DNA of 64,000 bases from Pararge aegeria. Taxonomy: Eukaryota > Arthropoda > Insecta > Lepidoptera > Nymphalidae. Where the stretch lies: NCBI RefSeq assembly GCF_905163445.1, contig NC_053193.1:4402001-4466000 (forward strand). Reading direction: 5' to 3'. The notes under the pieces are model-generated. The model saw only the letters and a list, made by a program, of their open reading frames with translations, did not search any database and was not told where the DNA came from. The position numbers and the translations under genes are program-made. Below are positions 41,601 through 52,656 of the stretch, one piece after another (the stretch's first letter is position 1; every line of letters begins with the position of its first letter).

Positions 41601-42167
41601 AGAAGCGAGCAATGAGACTCATTAGATGCTCTTTACTAACATCAACTACATACAATTTTTGCTATAAAGTATTCTTTCTTTTTGCCCAATATTTATTGCA
41701 CGCCTGAGGTGTTGAGGTGGGTATTACCGTCAGTACGCACACCGAGCGATTCTCCAACTTAAAATGTCACTTTTTTTATTCTTTATTGTTTTTATAAGTG
41801 AATATAAATAGACAATTGTTGAGAAAAAACACTATTTTTAACATTCATGGTATTTTAAATCTCTTTTTATTATTTAAACAAATTAAACAATTGTTTAAAA
41901 AAAATCTTTCTTGGACGTCCGTGTGTCTGTATGTGCGGATCCCGTATCTTGTGGTCACGATAACGAGCGAAATACTTCACTTATCGAGTTGGTTTTTTTT
42001 TATAGGCTTCAGTATTTTGAGGAATAGAAGCCTATTACTTTTCACGGTATAATTAGATATAGTTTAATTATTATTTACAAATAATCTCAATTTTATTGTA
42101 ATGAATGAGATTATGAGGCGTGCACTTTTGTATTTTCCAACTATTATATATATATATTATTTATAGT

Positions 42168-42335
42168 TATAAGATGGACTACAGATGACCCAACCGGTTG
42201 TAAATCGAAAACCATCGGCCACTAACAGATCAATACTCCAAAGGGATGGTAACAAATACCTCCTACAAGTACCGCTTTGTGTCCATCAACCTCAGGCTTA
42301 GGAGTTAGGCCCCATGTGTCTGTAATTATTTATTT
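42168..42335 (-). repeat. Family-K repeat
   Basis: 'agatggactacagatgaccc', 'aaccggttgtaaatcgaaaa', 'ccatcggccactaacagatc' and 'caagtaccgctttgtgtcca'. This is the inverse of the right part of family K and preserves sequence missing from the 25415 copy. Confidence 0.55.
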
Positions 42336-42337
42336 TT

Positions 42338-42580
42338 TTTATTTATTTATACTCTTTATTTGTACACCACTCAAGCAAAGAAACAAGACAAAAAAAGAAC
42401 AAACACATGAAGAATGAAGCAGGATACAAAAGGCGGCCTTATCGCTAAGTAGCGATCTCTGCCAGGCAACCTTAGGATTAGGAAAACTAAAAAGAAAACA
42501 AATAGGTGGGGTACACTATTTAGTACATACATACAAATATCTACATACTAATACATAAACCAGACTACACAAATAAAAAA
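42338..42580 (-). mobile_element. LINE 3'-tail (family L), best copy
   Basis: 'tttatactctttatttgtac', 'ggcggccttatcgctaagta', 'gcgatctctgccaggcaacc' and 'ttaggattag'. Read on the minus strand this is an untranslated tail ending in A/T-rich repeats, of the type attached to lepidopteran non-LTR retrotransposons. No RT sequence precedes it. Confidence 0.6.
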
Positions 42581-42639
42581 AAATTAAAAATACTATTGAT
42601 AAAAAAAAAAAAAAAAATATACTAATACATATCCTAATA

Positions 42640-42755
42640 TACCATAATTACACCGGCAACCACGCCCTTGAGACCGGGTACAGCCATTGGCGTGCTCCGT
42701 GGATTCGACCAGGGTAGGCATAAAGCAAGAACATTGTGTAAAGTATAAAATTCCT
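42640..42755. mobile_element. Family-K and family-F fragments, fused
   Basis: 'taattacaccggcaaccacg' to about 42686 matches family K. 'attggcgtgctccgtggatt' then 'ccagggtaggcataaagc' resembles a family-F MITE left end (compare 23537-23580). The latter is truncated by the family-D element starting at about 42759. Confidence 0.45.
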
Positions 42756-42756
42756 C

Positions 42757-42996
42757 TTATTGGATAAAAGCAGGCGTTACTTTGCGGAAATCCATAATAT
42801 ATAATGAAAATTAAGCTCAATTTGTTATACTCCGCGAACAACAGGATAATCTGTATGGTGTAATTTATAATTTCTTCAATCCTTATACTCCACACCAAAC
42901 AGATCTTCGGCAATGTACCCTCTACGCACGTTTCGCTCCGAAACCGGAGCATCCCCAGGAGATGTTGACTTTACAATGAATAATTGTTAAGTCAAC
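42757..42996 (+). mobile_element. Family-D element, half copy
   Basis: 'ggataaaagcaggcgttact', 'ttgcggaaatccataatata', 'tgtaccctctacgcacgttt', 'cgctccgaaaccggagcatc' and 'gatgttgactttacaatgaa'. It is the same extent as the copy at 30569, so this half-length form seems to be the mobile unit. The antisense 119-codon ORF spans it and its flank and is not a gene. Confidence 0.7.
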
Positions 42997-43619
42997 AGGA
43001 ATAAGCATGGCGACAAACCATTAATATTTTTAAATTCCAGTCTGCTTGGCGGGAAGATTTCCTCCTATCAGCCAACTAAATATACAATCCATGTACACGC
43101 TTATCCTATTTCAAAATAAAACATTTCCTGATGCATTGATTACGTAAACAATCTCTGCAAGGCGAATGGCAAAAATTTCAATAATATCCTCAACTGAAAC
43201 TGAAGTAATGTCTCACTTTGACTGTCGAGTACGAATATCGCGCTATTTGCAAGTATAAGTGGCTGGCGGTGATCCAAAGTGTTTTGTGACGGTTTGTACA
43301 CGACGCGATGGCTATATTTTCGAGACAATTAAACTTGCTTCATGGACCCTGTATTATTTTAATGCGCTCAGTGGCATTTACCTTGACGGCCTCATTACAA
43401 ATAGCCACGCTCTTGCTCTGTAAATACTCGGAATTGTAAATATCACAAGTGAGGTCAAGTTCATTATTTTCCTCACTTTTTTAATGTCCCACTGCAAGGT
43501 ACTTGCCTTCTCTCTCAGGAGTAGAAGAATAATAGTAGGAGAATCATCTTTAAGCTTGGAGTTTTCTTTTTTATTTCACTACAAATAAGCCCTAGACTGC
43601 AATCCTAGGAACTCGGGGG
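42997..43619. other. No assigned feature
   Basis: A 62-codon minus frame (43140-43328) lies in sequence of moderate GC content without splice sites. No repeat match was found. Confidence 0.35.
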
Positions 43620-43893
43620 TGTGATGCAGTCTAAGATGGTAACGGGCTAACCCAGAACTCAAATTGGTTGCTAAATGATCATGAACGTACCAGAACGTTA
43701 AATTGTTTTATTTACATTTTTTTTGACTTTGTTGGTTGTAGAGCAACTAGCCAAAACCAAAGGTTCTAACTAGACCAGACTAAAGAAAATTCGGAATTTC
43801 TAAATTTTCAAATTGCTTACGACGAGGATCGAGCGCGGGACCTCCACTTATGACACAAAGCGCTTACCGCTGAGCCTGGGAGGTCGTCCTTCG
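43620..43893 (-). mobile_element. SINE-H copy
   Basis: 'tgcagtctaagatggtaacg'-ggctaacc at the left is the reversed 3' region. 'agaaaattcggaatttctaa', 'atcgagcgcgggacctccac' and 'aagcgcttaccgctgagcct' form the reversed body and tRNA-like head. The middle (43660-43760) is diverged or replaced. Confidence 0.6.
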
Positions 43894-43942
43894 TCGACCT
43901 TCCATGCTATTTCAAAGTTAGCGGGTGAATTATTATCAATAT

Positions 43943-44133
43943 TATCAACTCATTACCGGCCATGAGCATGGGTCTATTCTCAGAATGTCAAAGGTTTAGG
44001 CTATAATCGACCATCCTGGCTAATAATTACGGTTTTGACGAAAACGTTATAGAGAACTGTAAGACGAGTAGTTAAAGCAAATTATATTAAATTAAAAACG
44101 CAAATAACTCTGAAAGGTTAGAAGCCGGATAGA
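43943..44133 (-). mobile_element. SINE-B copy, degenerate
   Basis: 'atcaactcattaccggccat', 'aggtttaggctataatcgac', 'aaaacgcaaataactctgaa' and 'aggttagaag' in reverse orientation. The head is missing here; a detached head fragment lies at 44376-44434. Confidence 0.5.
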
Positions 44134-44237
44134 ACGGCGCGGGGTACTATAATACATATTTATATTATAGTTATATATTAAATTTATACATTTGTGTTTC
44201 CCACCTCTTTTCTATGTTTTTTTTTCTTTTGCGTTGT

Positions 44238-44345
44238 TTTTTTTGTCTTTGGAAGAAATCGCAACGTAGCGATAAGGCCACCAAATTGTACTCCCTTGCT
44301 TTATGTGTATATCTCTGTAAATACTTTTTTGTTTGGTGTACAATA
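44238..44345 (+). mobile_element. LINE 3'-tail fragment (family L), plus orientation
   Basis: 'aacgtagcgataaggccacc' followed by 'aaatacttttttgtttggtg'-tacaat is the reverse complement arrangement of the 42338 copy. Confidence 0.5.
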
Positions 44346-44375
44346 TTGTGTATCCATTCATTCTTTCATTCTTAA

Positions 44376-44434
44376 AACTCGGTTCTCCCGAAAGGCAGGC
44401 CGAAACTCTGACCACTAAGCTATCACCGCTTCAC
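44376..44434 (-). mobile_element. SINE-B head fragment
   Basis: 'ctcggttctcccgaaaggca' and 'accactaagctatcaccgct'-tc are the reversed tRNA-like head of SINE-B (gaagcggtgatagc...). Confidence 0.55.
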
Positions 44435-44770
44435 CTTTTAAGTAATGAAATACGGCTTCTACAACAATATTTATTTATCAGACTATCTGACTCCCGATTC
44501 GTACATGTTGAATTTATGATTTCCCGTGAGCAAAAGATGGTAGAGATCCGCGAGCGTAATCATCAATTCCAGTTTCATATTAATGATTGACTTCTGGGCG
44601 CAGACCTGCTCTCAAATGAGCAAGAGAGATTATGAGCTTAGACTATGCAGGTCCAAAATGTAAGTGATACGGTATTGACCGCTCAACGTGCTATCGAGGC
44701 ACGCATTTGCATAACGTTTAATAATTCCTTACTCCGGGCTGGGACTAAGAATATCATGAGGAAAAGTTGG

Positions 44771-45019
44771 GTAGAAGCAGGCGTTACTTTGCGAAATTCC
44801 ATGATATATTAAGCTTAATTTTCTATACTCCGCGAAAAGCAGGACATGATCTGTATGATGTCATTTACAATTTCTTCAATCCTTATACTCCACCCCAAAC
44901 TGATCTTCAGCAATGTATCCTTTACGCACGTTTCGCTCCGAAACCGGAGCATCCTCAGAAGATTCTTCCTCTGACTTTACAATAAATATTTGTTAAACAA
45001 TTATTCATTGTAAATTTAT
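44771..45019 (+). mobile_element. Family-D element, half copy
   Basis: 'tagaagcaggcgttactttg', 'tgatatattaagcttaattt', 'cgaaaccggagcatcctcag' and a longer right end, 'aacaattattcattgtaaat'. About 15 bases of the aatatattatgaaaatt motif are lost near 44806. Confidence 0.65.
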
Positions 45020-45406
45020 AACGTTTCAGCTTCATTTTAAAAATATATTGAGGAAAAGTTTCAACGTCTAACAAATGAACCAACCGATCCGTAGCATAAT
45101 TTTTTTTTTTCCATCTTTTTACTTGACTTCCGATTCATTCAGAAACCGAAGAGTTCAATGCCATATGTTGTTTATTCACATATACATTTTTAAACCTCTT
45201 TTGATCGCAAAGGTGAATAAAATAAAGGTGAATAAAGTAAAAAAATAAAATGTGATACTGTTAAATCCACCATGAATATTCGGACTGGTAAATACTCGCT
45301 TTGTAGAAGAAATAAAATACAGCAACTGTAGATATATGTGGAAATATAGATCTCTTAAGCCTCAAGGGGCTATGTAAATAGTAAATTGAATAGGAATATG
45401 TGAATA

Positions 45407-45712
45407 GAAGCGGTGATAGCCTAGTGGGTAAGGCATCGGCTTTCGTTTCGTGGAGTCCGTATTCGAGGCCAGGCACGCAACACTGACTTTCGGAGCTATG
45501 TGCGTTTTTAAATTAAGCAATTTAAATATGACTTGCTTCAACGGTGAAGACATCGTGAGGAAACCTGCATGCCAGAGTGTTCTCAAAGTTGTGTGGGGTC
45601 CACCAGTCCGCACTGGGACAGCGTGGTGAACTAACGCTTTAGCCCCTTCTCAATGTGGAAGGAGTCCGTGCCCTGTAGTGGGCCGTTAATGGGTTGATAT
45701 GATGATGATGAT
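45407..45712 (+). mobile_element. SINE-B, best full-length copy
   Basis: This copy defines the family: head 'gaagcggtgatagcctagtg'-ggtaaggc (A-box), 'gtccgtattcgaggccaggc' (mutated B-box), 'aatatgacttgcttcaacgg', 'acatcgtgaggaaacctgca', 'aagttgtgtggggtccacca', 'gccctgtagtgggccgttaa'-tgggttgata and a (GAT)n tail. The (GAT)n end resembles the tail next to the LINE relic at 10061, so that LINE type may supply its reverse transcriptase (inference). Confidence 0.85.
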
Positions 45713-45857
45713 GTGAATAAAATATGAGAGTAGCTATTACTCACTTCGATGTTTAAAACAAGATTTATGTGCTAAGACTTGGTAGTACCGCTGGCATGGA
45801 CAAGAAACCAAACAATAATTTTAACAAAAAACTATTGGTCATAGCGGTGATAGACTT

Positions 45858-46108
45858 TAATTGGGAATTTATAATTTCTGAATTTACTCTGGTCTGGTGG
45901 AAGGCTTTGGCCGTGGCTACCACCCTACCGACCAAGACGTGCTGCTAAGTGATTTAGAGTTCCGGTGCGATGTCGCGTAGAAACCTATAAGGGGTATGAC
46001 TGCCATACTCCCTAAATGGTTTGCCCGCTACCATCTTAAACTGCGTCATCACTTAACAGCAAATGAGATTGCTGTCAAGGGCTTACTTGCAGTGGAATAA
46101 AAAATAAA
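45858..46108 (+). mobile_element. SINE-H copy, 5'-chimeric
   Basis: The body from 'ttgggaatttataatttctg' through 'ccggtgcgatgtcgcgtaga' and 'gcccgctaccatcttaaact' to the A-rich end 'gtggaataaaaaataaa' is the best preserved of the family. Just before it, 'agcggtgatagac' (45846) is a SINE-B-type head, so the unit may be a B/H chimera. Confidence 0.7.
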
Positions 46109-46122
46109 ATATAAATACAATA

Positions 46123-46370
46123 CAAATAAATATACTACGACAATAAACACATCGCAATCTAGCCCCAAAGTAAGGTTAACTTGTTTAATGGGTACTAAGA
46201 TAGCTGATGAATACTTTTATGAACATATAATACACATAAATACAGATAAACAGCCAGACACTGAAAAACATTCATGTTCATCACACAAACATTTTTCCAG
46301 TTGTGGGAATCGAACCCACGGCCTTGGACTCGGAAAGCAGGGTCACTGCCGACTGCGCCAACCGGCTGTT
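46123..46370 (-). mobile_element. SINE-A copy, full length
   Basis: Directly abuts the A-rich end of the SINE-H copy. 'tcgcaatctagccccaaagt', 'gtgggaatcgaacccacggc' and 'gactgcgccaaccggctgtt' are the reversed body, B-box and head. Confidence 0.8.
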
Positions 46371-46378
46371 GAATAAAC

Positions 46379-46638
46379 TTATTGGTTAAGGCTTTGGTTT
46401 CCTTTACGGAGGACCGAGTTCGAACCCCGTTAAGCATCTCTAACTTTACAATGTTATATGCAATGAAAATATCACTTGCTTTAACGGTGAAGGAAAACAT
46501 CGTGATGAAACCTGTATACCTGAGAGTTTCATAACGTTCTCAAAGGCGTGTAAAGTCTACCAATAACACAGGCCTCTTATGGAGGACTACAGCCTTCTCA
46601 TTCTGAAACCCATGCCCTGTAGTGGGCCGGTTATCGGG
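46379..46638 (+). mobile_element. SINE-B copy lacking the first head bases
   Basis: 'ggaccgagttcgaaccccgt' (B-box), 'atatcacttgctttaacggt', 'atcgtgatgaaacctgtata' and 'atgccctgtagtgggccggt'. The GAT tail is absent. It follows the SINE-A head end-to-end. Confidence 0.7.
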
Positions 46639-47247
46639 TTTTAATTATAGAGCTATGGTAATACGCTCGACCGTAACAATAGAAAGATCTTCCTCCGAGC
46701 GTGTGATCGTGGTCGGGGACCTAGTTCCAACCATTCCATTTTTGAAATTGTATATATGGCCAAGTTTTGTGAACACTTTGTTAGTGCGATGCAGGATCTT
46801 TGTAGCGCCATCTAGTTTGGAAAAGTGGAGACCGCCACATAATTTATACTTCTTCGGAATTGTAATCCCACCCACGAAGCTGCTCTAAACCGAGTTAGTT
46901 AGCTAATTCATATTCTTACTTTAACTTATACCGGATGAAACCAAGAGGAACACCGTTATTAAATAATAATCATATTATGTCGCTTCATATTACACACATC
47001 AAGTAAGTTAAGATAAGAAAATGCCATTTTTGCTCCAGCTTCATGAATACGTAAGCATTTTCAGTGTCGCCAAAATGTACTGTATTTTCTCCGAGACTCT
47101 GAGCGACGAAATGCTAGTATACTCAGTAATGTTGACATCCACAGAAATCACGTACTAACGTATAAGAAAATACGTATTTCTTCCTCTATAGCCTTTACAA
47201 GCCAAGCTTATAGATTTCAGAGTTTAGACTGTTATAATCCTAAGTAA
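46639..47247. other. Unassigned; moderate-GC segment open on both strands
   Basis: 46639-46890 is open on the plus strand (to 46888) and on the minus strand (46645-46875), with 'tcttcctccgagcgtgtgat' and 'gatgcaggatctttgtagcg'. There are no splice sites or recognisable motifs. Opening on both strands suggests compositional bias rather than coding. Confidence 0.3.
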
Positions 47248-47450
47248 TCCTTACTAATATTATAAATGCGAAAGTGTGTATGTTTATCTGTTTGTTCTTG
47301 CTAAGCAACCGATCGACTTAATTTTTGGCAAAGAGTCATTTGAAAGGACGGAGAGTAACATAAGCTAATTTTTATCCAAGAAAAATAAACTGTTAAAAAA
47401 ATAAATCGCGGGATTTGTGAAAAATTCTACTTAATTCGGGAAACAGCTAA
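47248..47450 (+). mobile_element. Helitron-like element (type I), degraded
   Basis: Starts TCCTTACTAATATTATAAAT and ends gggaaacagCTAA. The GC-rich 3' part is eroded ('aaatcgcgggatttgtgaaa'). The interior 'aagtgtgtatgtttatctgt' is family-typical. Confidence 0.6.
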
Positions 47451-47462
47451 TAGATTATATTA

Positions 47463-47729
47463 TTGACGGCCGATTGGCGCAGTGGGCAGCGGGCCTGCTA
47501 ACGGACTCCAAGGCCGTGGGTTCGATTCCCACGATTGGAAACTGTTTGTGTGATGAACATGAATGTTTTTCAGTGTCTGGGTGTTTATATATATATATAT
47601 TATAAGTATTTATAAGTATTATTGTTTGTAAAAATAATTATCAGTAATCTTAGTACCCATAACACAAGCTACGCTTACTTTGGGGCTAGATAGCGATGTA
47701 TTGTCGTAGTATATTTATTTATTTATTAA
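47463..47729 (+). mobile_element. SINE-A copy, full length
   Basis: 'tgacggccgattggcgcagt', 'gtgggttcgattcccacgat' and the body to 'tttggggctagatagcgatg', with a TTTATT tail. A short (TA)n expansion lies near 47590. About 10 bases beyond the preceding Helitron-like end. Confidence 0.85.
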
Positions 47730-47732
47730 AAA

Positions 47733-48024
47733 ATATTAACCTATTACCGGGCCAGTACAAGGCACAACAAGGTCTCCCCAACAATAAGAAGGGTTTAGGC
47801 CGCGGTCCACCACGCTGGCCCAGTGCGGATCGGTGGACTCCACAAGCTTTTAAAAACATTATGGAGAACTCTCAGGCATGCAGGTTTCCTATGTTTTCCT
47901 TCACCGTCGAAGCAAGTTATATTTTTATTGATAACACGCACATAACTTAGTAAAGTTAGAGGTGTGTGCTCGGATTCGAACTCGGCCCCTACAGAAAACC
48001 TACCCACTGGGCTATCACCGCTTC
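47733..48024 (-). mobile_element. SINE-B copy, full length
   Basis: 'ttaacctattaccgggccag', 'ggtccaccacgctggcccag', 'actctcaggcatgcaggttt', 'cggattcgaactcggcccct' and 'ccactgggctatcaccgctt' run 3' to 5' on the plus strand. It begins within a few bases of the SINE-A tail, giving a tail-to-tail A/B pair. Confidence 0.8.
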
Positions 48025-48499
48025 AGTTATAGTTAGAACTATCTATATCCAAAAAATTTAACATTTTTGCAGAAATTAAAGGTTCTATTGATAAAAAATA
48101 AAATTTATTTAAAAAAAAACACTTGAGAGGGGGGTACTCTTTAAAGGCGGGGATTCTCACATAAACTCCGTCCTGCCCAAAGGTAGGAGGTAGCCATAAA
48201 GCTTTTCTACCATGCAAAAAAAAACATATTTAGTCCTCATGCCTATTAAGCTAATAATGGTGATTATGACGTTATATATTTTTCTCCAGTAAAGAGTTTG
48301 TGTACACAAAACCTCACTATAATTTTTCAAGCGAAAAAGTGTCACAGTATAATATTTAAAGTTAGATTTACATTGACGTCGTGGAAGCCGCTCACCATTT
48401 ACATAATACGAGCTTGAATTTTAATGATACGCCGGAACTGGATTATGGGGACCGTGAAATATGCAACTTGACTCTGAGAAACTGAAAGAAATACTTTAC
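48025..48499. other. No assigned feature
   Basis: Low-repeat sequence. Minus-strand frames of about 60 codons here overlap the SINE-B boundary and are not supported as genes. Confidence 0.4.
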
Positions 48500-48546
48500 C
48501 TACGATGAACATGGAGTCGGGTAAAACTAAGGGTCGGTTGTAAGGG
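48500..48546 (-). CDS. Candidate 47-bp exon upstream of exon A
   Basis: On the minus strand the segment is preceded by an acceptor-like cttatgttttag and followed by a strong donor, CGTAG|gtaaag. In one frame it encodes PYNRPLVLPDSMFIV plus one leading and one trailing base. The trailing G joined to exon A's leading AT would give an Asp codon and keep the frame. That is a one-in-three coincidence by chance, so this is suggestive only. The surrounding 400 bp is not repetitive. It would imply a 27 kb intron to exon A. Confidence 0.3.
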
Positions 48547-51221
48547 CTAAAACATAAGAAGGTTTCTTTGCGCCGTCTGAATCTCAATACAAGACTGAAA
48601 TATATCACAAAAGCACTCGTATTTATATCAAAATACACACCGTTACAATGTGAAGAAAATTCGCTGTGAATCAAATATAACATATATATTTATTTATGTT
48701 CATTTAAAAAAGTTTTATCTGTGTTTCCCAAATAAAAATTTGCTTCACTGTAAAAATCCTTACTATTTTAATTAAATATCTGGCATATATGGAGCTATAG
48801 TTATCGGAAGTTTACAACATTATTGTAACATTTATCACTTTTTATGCTTGAGTTCTCTATAAAAGGCATGCATGGGGTAAAAGGAAACACTGATATACGT
48901 AATGTAAAGATTGGGATACCAGCTGAAAGTAAGCACTGTACACTTTGAATGAAGCACAATACTGAGCTGGAATTTTTTAAAAGGTTGTGTCACACATCAC
49001 CTTTCATCCTTGCGCTTCTGATTATTGTGTATTTGTGTTTAGTGCCCAAGTATTGAAATGCCGTGGCCGCATCTACCGCCAATATAATGCCTTCGCACAT
49101 TGTTAAGCATAGTTTATTAATAAATATATTTTGTTACGCTTCAATTCAAAGGAGTAGACAAACAGCGCGCAGCACACTTTTGCTCCTCAGTATAAATACC
49201 TGGAGCACTCGGCGGCCCGAGCTTCGAAGTGAGCTCGGCTGGCTGTATTGAACCAACCTACGTATAAACGGTTCCAACTATAATTAAAATGTATTTCAGG
49301 GCCTGCTCCGAGGTGATACCTATATAAAGATGTCTAAGAACTTGCGAAGTCGACGCAAGCCATCTTCGGTCATTTGTCTATGGTGCATCCCATATCTATG
49401 TTTTTCATAGCTAACTCTATCTTTCTTCTATGAGGTTTGGGTTCGTAAAAGCTGTCTCTATATCACTCTCTAATTTAATTTTAGTCAGCTGTTTCTAATC
49501 CACTTAAAACGTTACGGCTAAATTAATTTACATTTTGTTATATTGTGTTCATAATGACTGAATAACAAGCTTTTACCCAAACAAGTTTTTGGACTCATAT
49601 CTCATAGGAATATCGGTTATTTCAAAGGGATTTTCGCGGTAACCAACTTCCATAACCAAACTACTGTCTAGAGTTCAGATAACATCACAAGATTTCCTCC
49701 GACACTATATCATATTTCTCTTAAAATAAAATGTTTACGCGCCCCTAAAATAAACCTGTTAGCAAAACTAAGTTTAATACTCATAAATTAAAACTCCTAC
49801 TTCAAAGCTATGCAAATATAAGTAGCGGAGTTTAGGGAAGAACGAAAAAAAAAACATTTAAAGGCCAACTTTTTCAAGTTACCGTCCGGGTCACGGGCTT
49901 TTTAAACTCTTTTATAGAAATTTCTGTGAAGTAAAAGTCCTTGTCCCATTAAAATAAGTTACTGACTTAAGTCCACTCCTTCGAATGAAGATAATAAGTA
50001 TATAACAAAAACCACTTTTAAAAACCTACGTTCTTTTAAAGAAATAAGCAGTACGTGACTGCGTACAATATGTTACGTGCAAAAAGTTGCTGATAAGTTT
50101 CCCTTACTAACATTCATCCGCTATTTTACGCCCGCCAGATGTTGCTATTCAGTTTCATTAGGCATTTTTTCTGACTTGTTTCTCTTTGCTTGACAGTTGC
50201 TTGCGTCTTTAGTAGCGTATAAAATAGAGTATATAATAATAATAATAAATACTTTTACTAACCTCAATAAATAATTTACAACATACTACTTACAAGAAGA
50301 AAAAAGAGAAAAAAATAAATTAAAAAATAAATACAATAATTGAGAAGTATGTTGCTTCGTTGCGGTCAACGGGTCTCCTACTAGCTCTGTGCCTTAGCAC
50401 CATAGCAGTAAGTAACTGCCAAGGAATACTGCAACGCTGATTTTCAGTAGGGATCCAAGGTTACGGGTTTTCGCGAACTGGCAGCGACATGGTCTGACGT
50501 AGTGTTTGTATACTCTATGGTTAAGTTATTGATAAATATAATACAAACACTACGTCCTTATAACTTAACAAAAATTACAAACATAAACTTAGGTCTAAAA
50601 AAATAATGTAACAATAAAATTAATATGATGCAAAAAGAAAATCAAAAATAACAATATACTTATACTACAGATTAAACTACTAACCGTAGGGAAAATTAAT
50701 GTCATTATCGACTAAAGTAGTTAATTATTGAGAATTTCAACAACTTACGTTGTACGAAATATTGTGGTAAATATAACCTTACTTCCTTGTATCTCCATAC
50801 TTCCTTGTTTATTTTTCAAGCCTACTCTAACAATATTTATATTTGGCGCTTCTTTTAAGAGTTACCCTGATGCAAATGTGGCGCCATCCTAATTTAATAC
50901 ATTTTGACGACACTTTTTCATATACACAGATGACTCTCCTTACCTCTACCCTCCATAGTTTTAACACAAAAACTCTACACTACACTACTCTATGGGATAG
51001 GAACCAAGATGCACGGCAACATCTGCACTGAAGATAAAATAATAAAGCGGCGAAGCTGTTGAATTTCCAAAGGGCAAACAGATGTTTAGTTTACTTTTTG
51101 TAATTTTCTCGATGAATCTGTTTACCATTGCGATCCGGGGTGAATGTGCAAACAGACATACTTAAATCCCTAAAAAGAGCCTGCAAAGTAATCGTTAAGG
51201 TAAAGATAAAAAGAAAACGTT
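48547..51221. other. Repeat-poor 2.7 kb, no gene supported
   Basis: 49060-49260 has moderate GC and a 62-codon plus frame without splice sites. 50500-50545 carries 'cgtagtgtttgtata..'/'aatacaaacactacg', a small inverted repeat (about 15 bp arms). The rest is AT-rich. Confidence 0.4.
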
Positions 51222-51461
51222 TTGACGGCCGATTGGCGCAGTGGGCAGCGACCCTGTTTTCTGAGTCAAGGGGTTCGATTCTCACAACTGGAAAATGTTT
51301 GTGTGATGAACATGAATGTTTTTCAATGTCTAGGTGTTATTAGTATTATTTGAATGTTATAAGTATTTACGTAAATTATTCATAAAAAATATACCATAAC
51401 ACAAGCTACGCTTACTTTGGGGCTAGATGGCGATGTGTATTTATTTATTATTATTTATTTA
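51222..51461 (+). mobile_element. SINE-A copy with internal deletions
   Basis: 'tgacggccgattggcgcagt' is intact. The 'ccaaggccgtg' block before the B-box is shortened ('gagtcaaggggttcgattct'), so the promoter spacing is altered. The body and TTTATT tail are present. Confidence 0.8.
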
Positions 51462-51679
51462 AAAGAACCTCCTAAAGGTAAGTTTAATTGATAAGTTCTA
51501 AAAGAAGTTTTGTATAAGGACAGTATGAACTCTGGAGACGGGAGTAAGGTACCATTTAGCCTATAAGAACCAACAAATCCCACGGGATTTGAGAAAGAAT
51601 CACGGGACAAAGTCGTGAGCAGCACCTAGAAAGTATCACTACTATGCAGTATTTTCTTATAATACAGTGTTTGCAATAA

Positions 51680-51914
51680 AAACCTAACGAATATTTAAAT
51701 TTGAAAGTGTGTTTGCTTATTGGTTTGTTTGTCTTACGCTCTTTCTATCTCTTGTTTCAAACGTGTCTAATTGTAATATGGACCTTTGAAAAACGATAAA
51801 CAATAAGTTTCCTCCGGGAAATGGGATAAAAACTTTTATCAATTTTTTTAAATTTTACGAGATTAGTAAAATACCTTAAAAAACACGGACGAAGAGTGTG
51901 TGCAACAGCCAACA
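51680..51914 (+). mobile_element. Helitron-like copy, degraded
   Basis: 'aacgaatatttaaatttgaa', 'cttattggtttgtttgtctt' and 'cacggacgaagagtgtgtgc'-aacagccaa resemble start, interior and 3' end. CTAG has decayed to CCAA. Confidence 0.4.
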
Positions 51915-52310
51915 AAAGTGACACATGCTAGCTATGTAATAGGTACGCCATCAAATTATAATAGATCATTATCACATTCTAGTAAACAATACAATTTCTA
52001 AAGGAAAAATAACAAAAGGTACTCTCGATTGGAACTCTCTAATGAATCTGAACTTTAAGAGTTATTGGACACCGTAAAAGCTTTTCATCGTGTTTGATAC
52101 TTAATGCACCTTCGTTGATATTATATTCATGGACTACGTAAAATGTTATAGAACAATTCTTAAAGAGAAATTCGATATCATAATAATTTATCTTATACTA
52201 AGAATAGCGGGTGCTTTCAACTTTGTCTGCTTAGAGTTTCTGAAATCCAGTGATTAGCAGTTTACATATAATTTTCTTCGTCGCTTATGCCGAAAAAAAA
52301 AATTATATGC

Positions 52311-52656
52311 AAAACCTTTATAGCTCTTCAAAGAAAAAAAAAATGGATATAGCCCATTTGGTAAGACTTCTACTTCACTTTCGTTGGGCCCAGTTCGAAT
52401 CCCAGCTCGCACCTCTATCAAAGATTCTAAGATGTGCTTTTTATAAGCAATTAAAATAGCACTCCTCACTGCTTCAACGGTGAAAGAAAACATCGCGAGG
52501 AAACCTGCATGGCTGAAAGTTCTCTATAATATTCTCAAAGGTGTGTGGAGTCCACCAATCCGCAATGGTCCAGTGTGGTGGACTACAGCCTTAACCCCTT
52601 CTCATTGTGGGAGGAGACTCGTGCCTTGTAGTCCGCCGATAATGGGTTGATATGAT
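52311..52656 (+). mobile_element. SINE-B subfamily copy with extra 5' sequence
   Basis: The usual body ('cccagttcgaatcccagctc', 'acatcgcgaggaaacctgca', 'tggtggactacagccttaac') is preceded by 'acctttatagctcttcaaag' and an A-run. The same leader stands before the copy at 53912, so the two share more than the standard SINE. Confidence 0.7.

Noticed and set aside
42593..42952. 119-codon minus-strand ORF (and similar ORFs at 11709, 30551, 36757)
   Set aside because: The related peptides arise from family-D repeat DNA and extend into different flanks. They have no start context, domain or codon bias.
46622..46888. 88-codon plus-strand ORF with an open antisense frame
   Set aside because: Opening on both strands, lack of splice sites and overlap with the SINE-B 3' end make coding unlikely.
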